A stretch of 64,000 nt of DNA, from positions 28,688 through 92,687 of the forward strand of contig MU831997.1 of the NCBI GenBank assembly GCA_029204225.1, written 5' to 3'. Under the pieces are notes generated by a model, which worked only from the letters and a program-made list of their open reading frames with translations, was not told the origin of the DNA and did not search any database. The stretch's first letter is position 1. Each line of letters starts with the position of its first letter. This DNA is from Diphasiastrum complanatum (lineage: Eukaryota > Streptophyta > Lycopodiopsida > Lycopodiales > Lycopodiaceae). A program made the translations under genes and the position numbers. Below are positions 43,499 to 54,757 of this stretch, piece after piece.

Positions 43499-43774
43499 TT
43501 ACAACTGGTTAATAAACAACGCCAAAAGGCCTGGCATGACTGTCACGTACGCAATAAAGATCTACATTTAGGTGACCAGGTGCTTCTTTATACATCCAAG
43601 AAGCACCCCGACAAATTGAAATTCAGAAGTGAGGGGCCGTATGTTATTAATAAAATCTTTTCTAATGGTGCAGTCCAGTTGCAAACACTTGACGAAATCC
43701 TTCTAGACACTGTCGTAAATGGTGGTCGTCTAGGGCGGTATTACAAAAAGTTGTTTTTTGTTGAACCAATTTAA
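43499..43774 (+). pseudogene. Gypsy F integrase, C-terminal domain
   Basis: NKQRQKAWHDCHVRNKDLHLGDQVLLY and FRSEGPYVI, then NGGRLGRYY. This is the GPY/F-type C-terminal module of Ty3 integrases. Open to a stop at 43772. Confidence 0.85.
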
Positions 43775-44165
43775 CATCTTTTTCCTAGTATATATTTTAC
43801 ATTTTTTATTCTTTTTTTCTATTTTTCTTATGTTCTTGCTTGTAGTTCTAGTTTTCCATGCCTATTTTTCACCTTGTTCCTTGTTTATACTTCATACCAT
43901 TACTTATGTACTTTTTATGCATTCTCTTCTTCCTGTACATATTCCTGGGTCATGGATGTTCTAGATCAACAAATGATAGGCTACACCATCGGAAACGATT
44001 CTCACACTTTAGCCACCTCATCTTTGTCTAACTAGTATCTCAAGCATACAAACATTCCTGGAAATACACTCTTTTCATAAGAACTTCTACTCCGGGCCAC
44101 ACTCATATTTTCAACTTGAAGTTCTTCACTAGCATCACACAGATCCATTCCTTCATATTGGGATT
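43775..44165. other. Spacer after pol of gypsy F
   Basis: T-rich; no feature recognised. Confidence 0.4.
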
Positions 44166-44400
44166 TTGTCAAATCTCAACCAACAGGATCCACTCAAATC
44201 TCAACCGACGGGATCAGCTCAAATCTCAACCGATGGGATCAGCTCAAATCTCAACCGACGCGACTTTCTCAGATCTCGAACGACGCGACTTTCTCAGATC
44301 TCAACCGACGCGACTCTCTCAGATCTCGACCGACGCGACTCTCTCAGATTTCGACCGACGCGACTCCATCAAATCTCGACCAACGCTTCTCATTCAAAAT
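44166..44400 (+). repeat. 27-bp minisatellite of gypsy F, second array
   Basis: About eight units of AATCTCAACCGACGCGACTTTCTCAG type; 27 is a multiple of 3, so frames stay open. Same ATCTCAACCGACG core as the array at 39610. Confidence 0.9.
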
Positions 44401-45059
44401 CCAACGAACAGACACGTCCCATTGTGTCCATACCCAGCCGACGGCATCCATAAATGCCATCACCTCGACGCCATTCACACCTCAGTGAAGTGCGAACTCT
44501 GGAGCTCTCTGGCGACGATCTATTGGCGATTTTCCAGCTCTCCTACACAATTTTGGTGCTCTCTTGTTCTGTGCATCTGTGGTTGCTTCCACACCATGTC
44601 CACCCAGTATCAGCCATCCTAGTGTGTTTTCCATTGAGAGCACCATCACAAACAATCTCCAAATCTAATATCGCCAGTGGAGAACAACGCATTTGAAACA
44701 TTTTGCATGCTGAGGGATAGTGTCACGCAAGCATTCAACACGCTTACGTTACACTATTGAGTATCACCTTTTAATCATACACACTTTTCTTTCATCATCT
44801 CCAAAAAATCCGTTTTCACCGAAAACTACTTTCTTTACATCTCCCAATATCTTCATCCTTTCTGCTCAGTCGCAAACATATACCAACATCTTCTTTTTCG
44901 GAACTTCTACATTCCATTGTTCACAACATACTTAGTTTGCCACACATCCTCTATACCCTTCTATCCACAACACCTCCACTTTCACACACCTTCCTTCCCA
45001 ACCTCAGTTCCTCACAGTCCATTCCTTTCCCGCCATCACTCCCTTTAGCCAAACCTTCC

Positions 45060-45165
45060 ATCACATCTCAGCCGACGCCCTCCGCTCACATCTCAGCCGA
45101 CGCCCTCCGCTCCCATGTCAACCGACACCTGTTAAGCCTGTCTGAAATCTCAACCGACATCCTTT
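45060..45165 (+). repeat. Third minisatellite of gypsy F
   Basis: Units CACATCTCAGCCGACGCCCTCCGCT and variants, same core. Confidence 0.85.
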
Positions 45166-45193
45166 TTTCCAGATTCTTCCCAGTTTTTTCATC

Positions 45194-46690
45194 ATGTCTA
45201 CCAACCCTGCCTCCAGTTTTGATGACCCTGATGCCAATAAGCTCGACATCCAATTGTCCAAACTGGATCTTACTGAAGTGCAACACTGGTACCAACAGAT
45301 AACATCCTTCTTTCAAGCCATTGAGTTCTAGATGCCAGTTCTGACGGGGTATCAAAGACCGTACCTCGTGCATATGATATATGCCAACTACAATGCCAAC
45401 AACAAGGTCATGCCAGCTAATAGTTCCTCCTGTGCGGAATTATGTTTACAACATATCATTTGCACCGGCCGACTTGCAACCTTTTGGGTTCCCAAGAGGA
45501 TCCAATGCTGTCACCAAGACACTTAAAAAAATCGAGCAAATAGCATATTTCAAATTCATTCACCCATCCGTGGTCAAGTGGAAAAACAAGGACGGGTATC
45601 GAGTCGAAGCAATCAATGACCCACAACTACAAGCGGCATGTGCGTACTTGACAAAGTGCACACAATGACCAAGAACCAAGTTGCAGAGGGTACCCATGTC
45701 CCTGGTTCACATGATGGTAGATTCACGACTGCATGTCCAGAACCTCTATGATTGGGCATAGTTTGTTTCGAACTGCCTTCATGAGTGCATTAAGAACAAG
45801 CAGTCAATAACAATACTCGGATATCTCTTGACAGATATCACCCTCCACCAAGTCTTGAACGGGCCAAAGCTTCAACAACACTTGCAGCTTGCGGACAAGG
45901 CATGGGAAATTCCCATTGAGTCAACAAAGTCCAAGCGTGCACCATCAAGGGCCACTTCACCATCGAGATCCTAGCCTAAATGAGTAAACACTGGTATTCT
46001 CCCTATGGTACAGAAGCAAAGAAGCCCACAACCGGACTCACAAGCAACTGCAACCTCTGGAGCTCAAGAGGCCGATACCTCCAAGGCCCAGTTGCCAGAC
46101 ACAAGGCAACAAAGGATGCAAAAGAAGCTTCAAGCTGGAAGCACATCACCAATGGGATCAGTTTCAGATGGTTCCACCTCAGATGATGGAAGCTCATCCA
46201 CGGCCTCACAACCACACTCATCACCCTCACATGTCATCGACGAGGGTGATGGAGCAACTACCTCTACACCAGCACCTGACACGACAATATCTCAAGTCAC
46301 AAGTCAGCTAGATCAAGTCACCACCCTGCCCACACTGATTACTACGCCAACGCCGCCAACATCACCACCGGCACAAGTTTTTTTTTTTTTGGGGGGGGGG
46401 GAGTTGGGATATCCAGTCCCTAGGTCACGGAAGTAGCTCAGCAACCACAAGACCAACAACCACATGCCCAACAAGTCCACACATTGGACACATCGCAATA
46501 TTTTGATGCTGCAGACCTGATGGAAATAAGCGACGACGAGCCAGAGAAGGAGAAGCATCCAGGAAGAAGTCTGACCCCTCCACTTACCACCACCACCACC
46601 ACAACAGTTACTAACATCATCCCTCCACTACCTCCACCTCCACCTCCATCTTCAGCTTATGAACAGAGCACTGAACAATACTGAAAATGA
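45194..46690 (+). pseudogene. Open region after gypsy F pol, possibly an extra ORF or displaced gag
   Basis: Starts MSTNPASSFDDPDANKLDIQ and reads through a stop at 45328 and a shift near 45430 into NISFAPADLQPFGFPRGSN, VTKTLKKIEQIAYFKFIHP, DWAxFVSNCLHECIKNKQS, then a Ser/Thr/Pro-rich tail (46005-46370), a T13G11 homopolymer at 46378-46401, and a Thr/Pro-rich end. I do not recognise it. Its place after integrase is where Athila-type elements have an extra ORF; the opening (KLDLTEVQHWYQQI) is also Gag-like. The tail may belong to gene H. Confidence 0.45.
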
Positions 46691-48010
46691 TGCAGATGAT
46701 TCATCATTTAGTGTTCAATCAGAGAATGAAATATGGTGGTTAGCAGCATTTTAGGTATATTTCAATTTTACTTATCATTTGTATTTTATCACCTAAGCTT
46801 GCTAATGTTCAATGTTCATAACTTTGTGTGTGTTTATTACTTTTCAGGTTTTAAAAGAAGACCATGCTATCTTGTCATGGATTTTTTTGACATCAAATTA
46901 TGCAACCATTATTGAAGAGCACATGGGTGGAAACAAAATATATGTGCCAAACAATGGCACGTTTCAAATTGTATGGCATCTTGTATGTGATTTAAAGACA
47001 GTAAAATGTATGTATAATGTTTCGCATGGGGCAAATACTAAACATCCTTGTTTGTATTGTATGGAAAATTGTAAAGACTTGAATTTGACAAGATCAAGAG
47101 TTGGTCCAACAAGAGATCGAGAGGATTCGAACTTTATACCTGTGTTGGCAATTCCATTGATCAATGTTCACATATGCACATTGCATGCTAAGGTACGAAT
47201 TATTGAAAAATTGATTACAATCATATTTTGTATGTCTGGAATACCAAACCTGAATCGACCTCTAAAATTGGAATTGAGAGATTAGAGCAAGTACTTTCAA
47301 AAGCAGGTTTGCACAAGGGGAATGTAAAAATTGAAAAAAGTGAAAAACTATCAGGTAAATCAGGGAATGTTCCAAACAAGCCATTTACTGGAGGTGCAAA
47401 AGCTAGAAGGTTTTTTCCAATCACACTTGAAAGTCTTCTACCATGACATACAATGTTTGGAATGACGTTGTTGCCGCATCAAAAAATTTTGAAGATAGGA
47501 CAACACAAGATTAAAAAAAATCGCAATATAGCAAAATCTCGACAATTTGATTGGCATGTTGCGAAAAGAAAAGTTATTTGAAATCGACATTGCAAATTTA
47601 CAAAAATATTGTGAGGTATTTGTCAAATCGGTAGCAAAATGTTGGGGAGAGGATCATGTTACACACTATATGGTAATTCAATATTTGTTTTTATGCAAAA
47701 ATTGTTCAACAACGTCATATATTTGATTTCTAATATATGTATTTTACAGGTTGCAGCATATTCTATTACATCACGCACACCACATTTTTTACAAAAGAAT
47801 ATGGAAGTATGAGCATATGGTCTTCTCAAGGTATGGAGAAATCGCATTGGCAAGCAAGAGGAGCTTTTCATCGAGCAACCAACCATGGAGGATATAATTC
47901 AAAGAGATGTTATTTATATCGATTATTTTAATGGTTCTACAGAAGAGCACAGTTTAGATATCAAACAAATATTCAACAAATCTCATTTCATTCAGAAAGG
48001 CATTTCAACA
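46690..48010 (+). pseudogene. Gene H, right piece: transposase-like, with introns
   Basis: Exon-like pieces: SENEIWWLAAF to about 46754, a GTATAT intron ending TTTTCAG at 46848, then VLKEDHAILSWIFLTSNYATIIEEHMGG, NVSHGANTKHPCLYCMENC (zinc-type Cys pairs) and VHICTLHAK to 47191; a probable intron; WNTKPESTSKIGIERLEQVL, LSGKSGNVPNKPFTGGAKARRFF to 47445; a decayed part to 47671 ending CWGEDHVTHYM; an intron GTAATT...TTACAG (47672-47749); and YGSMSIWSSQGMEKSHWQARGAFHRATNHGG near 47805-47895. The blocks H-G-x-x-x-K-x-P-C-x-Y-C, G-H-x-G/H-K-G-N-V and S-x-Q-G-x-E-K match uncharacterised transposase-like proteins of animals and plants as I remember them. Frameshifts break it. Confidence 0.55.
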
Positions 48011-48035
48011 TCTGAGGAGAAATAGTTCAACTTCA

Positions 48036-49665
48036 TCATCGTAATAGAAAAACAGTTAAAACATACATATCCTCATCGGTATCAAAGGTCAGCTGAGCAG
48101 TATGGTCATGAAAAAATTGTCTCCTCTCATATGGATCCAGATGCTCAATCGATATTCTTTTGCTCAACTCTATGTAACTTGCGTACACTGCTAAAGCAGA
48201 TGATCTTTTGGGTACATTTTTAGAAACATAACCCAATATTTTTATAGCTATATCCCTATAGAAAAATGATTTTTTATGTACTGTAAGGATATCTATGTCC
48301 ATCACAAAAATAGGACAATGCCTTTATTGCCATTACTATAGTTCTTGCTTGTGAATAAAAGTTGTCATGTTGAATACAAATTTCATTTTGTACAAAGTAT
48401 TTCAGGTAATGGCACAATGTTGAATCCTTTTGGAAAACAACACCTCGGGCACCTCCTCTTCTCGTAGCAAAATCATCAACTTCAATTGTGTCTCGCAACA
48501 TAAACACAAAAATTTGTAATCAATTTAATTTCTAGATGGATTTTGATTGAATACAATGCTAAATATGATTATGATGGAATAAGAAAATGAAAATTACCAT
48601 GTCATGCTGGTCATACTCCAACAATCCTTTTCTACGCAAGTCATGCCCAACATGAATACTTCTCACTACCTTAGAAAAAACGTATTGCTCCGGAGGAGGA
48701 TATCTTTTTTAAAACTCAACGAACTCCTCCTCACTAGGAGCATTTGCTCCATAGGCTAGACATTGTTGCCTTGTAGTTTGTAAGGCCTGCTCTTCGGACT
48801 TTCAACCACCTTCATCTTCATAGTCAATCGCTTCAATTAAATCATCATGATTGAAGTCTATTATATCCGAAAATTCTGACAATGCATTGGCTAGTACAGA
48901 TAAAATCTCATCCTCTCTCATGTCTAACACATCCCCAATATCATTCAATGAAAAATATGGCTGGCTATTCATATGGTATACAAGAATGTCAAGCAATGTC
49001 TTGCTTTTATCGTGTTCTTCTACACCTGATGTAGAAGATATTATCATTGATCGTGAAAGAGCAGGGTCATACATCGAAGCCAGCCTAGCCTCTTCCTCAT
49101 CACCCAATACTTCGTCTTCTAAATTTTTGTCCACATCGACAATACATCTTTGAGTAGATGTTCTACTTGAAGAGCCAACACCAATTGGTCTGGATGATTG
49201 GCCTTCATTAGGTATAAAGACAAATATGAAGAAAACAAAAGCTATGCCCTCAACTATAAACCTGCATGATCTTCTATGGGATTCACAATATTGTACAACC
49301 TTCAGGCTCTCGTCAAGCTTGGTAAACTTCCTATCATTCTTGTGCTTGGCTTCAGGCCGGGCAACTATCAATTCATGGAAATGAATAAATTTCAGGCCAT
49401 CAATAACAAGAGATAATTCTTGGATGCTAGTCCGAAACTTTTTGAAAAATTCCAATCGGTGAGACTTGTGCTCAAGCAGAAATCTCTCGACATCAAATTT
49501 AAGTCGAAAAAGAGATGAAAAGTACTCAGTCCTGTCTAGAACACCAGCATCAGAGAGGAACTTATGCAGCTTGTTAGATTCCATATCGCAGCAACACGAG
49601 GAATGGCCAAAATTTGGATTCGGCGAGGCACTGTCGCGTGGCAGCGATATCAAGAAAACAAACAA
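48036..49665 (-). pseudogene. Gene J: unrecognised gene, convergent with H
   Basis: The main frame runs from 49665 (or Met at 49584, MESNKLHKFLSDAG, which I prefer because upstream coding is repeat-like) to 48802. It has a helical, basic N-terminal half (FRLKFDVERFLLEHKSHRLEFFKKF, residues about 20-45 from 49584) and an acidic C-terminal half (DVDKNLEDEVLGDEEEARL, DMREDEILSVLANALSEF). The same frame continues past stops at about 48800 and 48710 to 48598, where a GTAATT donor may start an intron. More coding-like sequence (DTIEVDDFATRRGGARGVVF, NFYSQARTIVMAIKALSYF, DIAIKILGYVSKNV, PYERRQFFHDHTAQ) follows to 48036 with a shift near 48290. No family recognised. It meets gene H tail to tail, 26 bp apart. 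Confidence 0.45.
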
Positions 49666-49830
49666 GTAACAATATCGCAGACATGCGAGGTGTGCTAGAA
49701 AAATCGAAAAGTTGCAACAGCATCGTGTGGTAGCGATATTGGACAGTCGACGAGAACATCCGATATCTTAGGCACGCGAGGGAGTGCTGGAAAATAAGAA
49801 CAAAAGGAGTAGAGTCGTGTGGTCACCTAG
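49633..49830 (+). repeat. 91-bp tandem repeat upstream of gene J
   Basis: TCGYGTGGYAGCGATAT at 49633 and 49724, with TCGTGTGG again at 49815; the units share GCGAGG-GTGCT and AAAATAAG or AAAATCG blocks. It lies where the J promoter would be. Confidence 0.75.
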
Positions 49831-49910
49831 AAGCAAAAGCAAAGAGATCCACCAAAAAAATTGCAAAATCCAAGATCCTCAAGCCCCACCTCCTAATTGA
49901 TGTGATCCAA

Positions 49911-50200
49911 GTTCTGATACCACTATAACGATCGCCAAGTGAAGATCTTCAAGAATCCTGTCACATGCAAACCATAAGGACACCTGTGGAGCATAAACAA
50001 TCCTAACCAATTCACCCCCAAGCCACAGTGAATGAATACAAGAGAGGAGAAGAATCCTAGCTCATGAATGGGCGAGTTTCCATGGCATGTATTCTTTCCA
50101 AGTGGAGAGAATATTCTCCTTAGGATCCCCATGCAACCTATAATAAACTATTGACCTCCTATTCTTGTATTATAACAGTCATACACCATGCAAGTGCTCT
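49911..50200 (-). repeat. Copia primer site and LTR fragment
   Basis: GTTCTGATACCA at 49911-49922 is the complement of TGGTATCAGAAC; sequence to its right would be the 5' LTR of a minus-strand copia element whose interior is missing. End not determined. Confidence 0.5.
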
Positions 50201-50539
50201 TGAAAATCGACATCTGGGTTTGTATTCTTGTTTAAAAAAGATCTGATTTCATAGAACAATTCAAAATAGACCTCGGTATCATTGTCTTCAACAGAATCAG
50301 AATATATAGCTACCATGAATGCTACCAAGGAGGCAATTTGGCTGAGAAACCTGCTTGTAGATATCGAAATTATTCAGTCACATCCAACTACCCTCTATTG
50401 TAACAATTAAAACACCATTGTATTATTTCTGAATCCGAGATTTCACTCTCGAAGCAAGCATATCGAAATCAGGTATCACTATCTTAGAGAGAAAGTGCAA
50501 AGACAAAAAAAGAAGGAAGGCTTTAAAATTTTTTAATAG

Positions 50540-50900
50540 TAGAAACTCAACTCGCATTTTTCAGAAATTTTCGATATTGTATCAACTCAAAAAATCCGAG
50601 ATTTTTCGATATCCAAAAATTAGAATTTTTCAATATTGTATCGACTCGAAGAATCCGAGATTTTTCAAGATCCAAAAGTCATAATTTTCTAGTACTATAT
50701 TTCGAATCTAAAAATCCAAAATTTTTCAGAATTTTTCGATACCGTTTTGACCTAAAAAATTCGTAATTTTCTCGAGACCCAAAAATCAGAATTTTTTGAT
50801 ACGGGATCGACTCAAAAAATTTGTAATTTTTTGAGTCATTGTAATTTTTGAGTCAGTGTATATTTCTCGAGTCTTTGTATATTCTCGAGTCTCTGTAAAC
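50540..50900 (+). repeat. AT-rich tandem repeat of about 60 bp
   Basis: Repeated blocks CAGAATTTTTCGATA, TCGACTCAAAAAATC and GTAATTTTC. A stray unit lies at 61341-61402. Confidence 0.8.
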
Positions 50901-51117
50901 TTTTGATACTGTCAAAAGTATATCTCACGTCGCGACGTTGACATTCCACCTACTCCTGTATATATATTCACTATAAAATGATGGCTACCTACTACAAGAT
51001 GGATGTAGTTAATTAAGTAGATAAAAGCATTCCTTATTGAGAATGATTTTATTCCAAACTCAGTAGATTCGAATGTCTACTTCAAATCTGTATCGAATTT
51101 TTTCAAATTATCACTCT

Positions 51118-51320
51118 CTATATTGATGATACTCTATTATTCAATAGCAATCTGAATCTGATGAAGGACACCAAATGCATGCTGGTCAAGGAGTATAAAA
51201 TGACTGATATGGTTCTAGCTCACTATTGTCTTGAAATCAAAATTTTCTAAATCTGACCCAACAGACTGATTTTTATCAGCCAACAAAGATATCTCACCAA
51301 CATGCTAGAACTCGTTGGAA
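51118..51320 (+). pseudogene. Copia RT fragment
   Basis: IDDTLLFNSNLNLMKDTKCMLVKEYKMTDM with the D-D of the YVDD block, then LEIKIF and QPTKISHQHA in other frames. Only the palm-thumb part is left. Confidence 0.7.
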
Positions 51321-51569
51321 AGAGCAGAAGATCAGTTCCTTGAGAGCTTGAGAAGCTTTCTTGAGCTACTCACTGAGTCTGAGTAACTTATTGAGAGTGA
51401 TGAACGACTTGTTGAGGAGAGCTCAAGTTTAGAGTTGAGGAGAGCCTAAGTTCAGAGTTAAGAGAGAGACCCTGCCTACAGTTCTTAACAAACCGTAATG
51501 CCACACATGCCAAAGGTCTGATCAAAGAGAAAAATGAAAAACCACAAAGGTCATGTCCACAAATGTCAT

Positions 51570-52340
51570 CTTGACTGGTGTAGATATAATTTACTACCAT
51601 CAAGATCTCTGTCGATCTGCAAGCCCAGGTAGCATTTTGCTTCTCCTAGGTCTGATATTTCAAAGTGCTTTGAAATATCCTTTTTCACCTGTGCAATCAG
51701 GTTGTCACTCCTCAACAAAATTATTGTGTCATCTACATAGACACCAATTATGATGATTTCTGCATCTACGACTTTTAGATATACATTATAAACAGTCATC
51801 AGAGGCTGAAATCCTAAGGATCTGAGAGCACGGTCCTTTGTCTTGTACCACTGTCTGGTAGACTATTTGAGTCCATATATGCTTCTTTGCATTTTGCAGG
51901 GATAGTCAAGAAATGACTCACACGTAAATCCTGGTGGTTGGTCCATATAGACCTCTTCCTTTAGATCACCATGCAGGAAGGCTGTCTTTTTATCTACAAT
52001 ATGGATTTTCAGATTGTAGGCTACTGCATAAGCAAATAAAATCGGTGTACTATGTATGCTTGACTATAGGTGAAAAGATTTCAATGTAATCAATACCATA
52101 CCTTTGTGAAAAACCTTATGCTACAAGCCTGGCTTTGTATCTTGATACATTGCCATCTGGTCCATATATATTTGTAGATCCATTTGCACTTGACAATAAC
52201 ATTCATTCTCAGTAGTTTTCTAGCATAGTTTACCTCTAACAACATAATTTCTTCCCTTTATCAACCCCTCTCTGATCCTAGTACTTAAACTAAATTTAGG
52301 TTGATCCAATATAGAACTCTCAGATTTAACTTTTGATAAA
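51570..52340 (-). pseudogene. Copia RT fragment, opposite orientation
   Basis: From right to left: linker-like start, KTAFLHGDLKEEVYMDQPPGF, CKMQRSIYGLK and RQWY, then GVYVDDTIILLRSD (catalytic YVDD) and HFEISDLGEAKCYLGLQI. Several stops. Faces the fragment at 51118-51320. Confidence 0.85.
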
Positions 52341-54757
52341 ACTTACTCCTATTCCAATCAGAATGAAATTAGTAACTTTTGACCTTTCATTGTACTACTT
52401 ACAGATAATGATTCAAATTTCAAACATGTTCTAGTTCCAAATTGTCCAGACAATCTCTAGAGAAGTTCTCTTATTCGAAAAGTTCCAATTAGGTATCTTA
52501 CTCTGAATCTATCCAAAATTGCTTTCAGAAAAATTCTCATTTCTATACCACAATTGGCTCTCTTCCGAAAACTATGCAACCCACATATTCCCAAATAGAA
52601 TTTTATCCCACCACTTCACCCCTCCTTTTAAATAAATTATCAATTCCAATAAAAGTTAACTGGGAAGATGATAAATAAAAATAAAGGATTCACTCTATTA
52701 TAAACATGACTTTTTCTTCAAATATTTTCAACCCGAGTGATAGAAACTACCATTCCATCGAAATCCATTTATTCACAAAGAGATATTCTAGGTTTAAGAA
52801 ATTGAAACACTTTAATCTTAGAATTTATCTGAATTCCAAGTCCACTCATACAAGTAGTAATTCTTATGACATAACAGTCCTTCAGAAAAATAGCTTCATG
52901 TTGGAAAGAATCATAAAAACCAGTATGATGTCTTATATTTGAGAAATTATTAAGAAGTAAAGGATTAATTAAGAAAGCGAGAAATAGATTTGAGGGCCTC
53001 TGATTTTGTAAATAATGAGATACCACGTTAGGATCTAAATTAAATCTCAAAATTTTCCAAAATACCTCACATTTTATCAATGATTTTCTTTCCGTATCAC
53101 AACATTACATTTTGATCCTTCCAGTATCAAACTCCTCTTTTAACATTACGATAGAAATCCAAAACTGCGGATAACTCAATGGGCACAAAGATATCAGTTA
53201 TGAATTCAAGTTAATGAATTCTATATAGGAAATTAATATCTGGTATTAAGCAATTATCTACAAGAATTACAAAAATTCTATTTGCAAAATACATTTCCCG
53301 ATCATGCTTATTACCTCTGATATCCATTCTCCTCTTAGACTTTTCAGTCCCCTGAAAACCTTGTAGCTAAGGTACAATGAAGATATAAAGAAATTAGTAA
53401 ATGTTTAAAATTAATTAATGTAGGAAAAAAATCTAAAACAATTTGATTTCTATCCTATACCTGGGCTGAATAACTGATATAAAAAATCATCTACTAGTTT
53501 GATTTTTTGAATATAATTCGCCATAGGATTTAACTGAAAATGAAATTAGTTTTCTCATTTCTATAGTTATGACTTTTCCAATAAAATTGGATTGTTTTTT
53601 CTTTCTTATTGGCTGGTTTGGCATTACTCCATCAACATTGTCAAAAACCATTCAAACTCAGAATATGAAATTACATGAATGGCCAATATGATTTCAGAAT
53701 CTCTTAAACTATATCCAAACAAGATTCCACTAAACAGATAAAGAGTTCTGTCAGCACTCATTGTATCTGGCCATTTCATATTGTTTGACAGTTTTAAAAT
53801 TAATTTTGACGAGTATCTCACACAAACGTTCACTTGATCCATTTCCAACATTAATATCGATTAGAAATATCCCAGACAAGTTACAAATTTTAAACTTTTA
53901 ACCAAGTTCAAAAATCACAAAGGAAAAAATTAAAACTTAAAGTTTCGATCTAGAAAGAACTTAGCTTCCAAAGTTTAGTCACCGCCAAGCACAATACTAG
54001 AAAAATTAAATTTTCTTGAACTGGGTACCGTCTTGGAAAAAGTAACCCATGAGGAATGAATATCTTGCTGTCAATCCTAAATCTATGAATCAAATTCATA
54101 GCCAGCCTATTAGGATAGCAAAAATTTAGATTGTCGACCTCATTCTCGGTTATTGCCTAGAAAATCATTAATTCATTCTCCCTCATCGATCCAGTCAAAT
54201 TTCGAAAAATCGTCTTCCAAAATCGATATAAGTTTTTCGTTTGGTAATCCAAGATCAATTGGCAAGAGCCAATTACATATACCTCTTTGAAGTGTTTTCA
54301 AACACTTTAAAAGATAATCTCTAAAAGAGAACAAAATCATATGGGATTCCAAAGACAATCTTTCCTTGATCCAAATTCGAAAATATGAAAGCTAGACTTT
54401 CGGAACATGGAAACTAGAAACATAATCATCGGTTTGCTTACATGCAAAGGTAAAGGACCCAAGAATAGTGACATGCATGCAATTCTTTTATCATGAGGAA
54501 TGATGACATGCAAAGTTTTAAGAGGTGGATAATGCATGCATGCAACTAGTTTTGTGATTCTTGGTCCAAAAATGGAAGTTTCTTGATCATGCAAGTTTCA
54601 AAATGGATTTAAAAGGATAGTAGCTTTATTGAATGTAGGGAAAGAGTGTTTAGTTGCTGAAAAATGGTGGTTTGAAGGACGAGTTAGAGAAAGAGTAAGA
54701 GAGAATTAGCATTTTTGGTGAGAAAGAGAGGAAAGGGAAGAGAGGGGGTTTGAGAAA
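52341..54757. other. AT-rich region without recognised genes
   Basis: Short frames only, none with recognisable content. Contains seven CATGCA motifs at 54441-54593. It may include unidentified LTR or intron sequence. Confidence 0.45.
54441..54593 (+). promoter_or_regulatory. Cluster of seven CATGCA (RY) motifs
   Basis: Starts at 54441, 54472, 54476, 54507, 54535, 54539 and 54588. Same motif as the LTR of copia A, but in otherwise different sequence. Function unknown. Confidence 0.35.

Larger units (their letters stand above)
38253..46700 (+). mobile_element. Gypsy F: Ty3/gypsy element, Tat/Athila-like, decayed
   Basis: 5' LTR with TATA box and poly(A) signal, a primer site unlike that of the other elements, a minisatellite, RT, RNase H, integrase (order RT-RNase H-integrase is gypsy), a second minisatellite, then an extra open region. 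I find no gag upstream of RT and no 3' LTR, so the right end is approximate: it is set by the reappearance of gene H. Frames are full of stops. Confidence 0.75.

Noticed and set aside
52706-53080. Frames of 78-103 codons in the AT-rich region
   Set aside because: No recognisable domain, no splice context and no conservation partner in the window.
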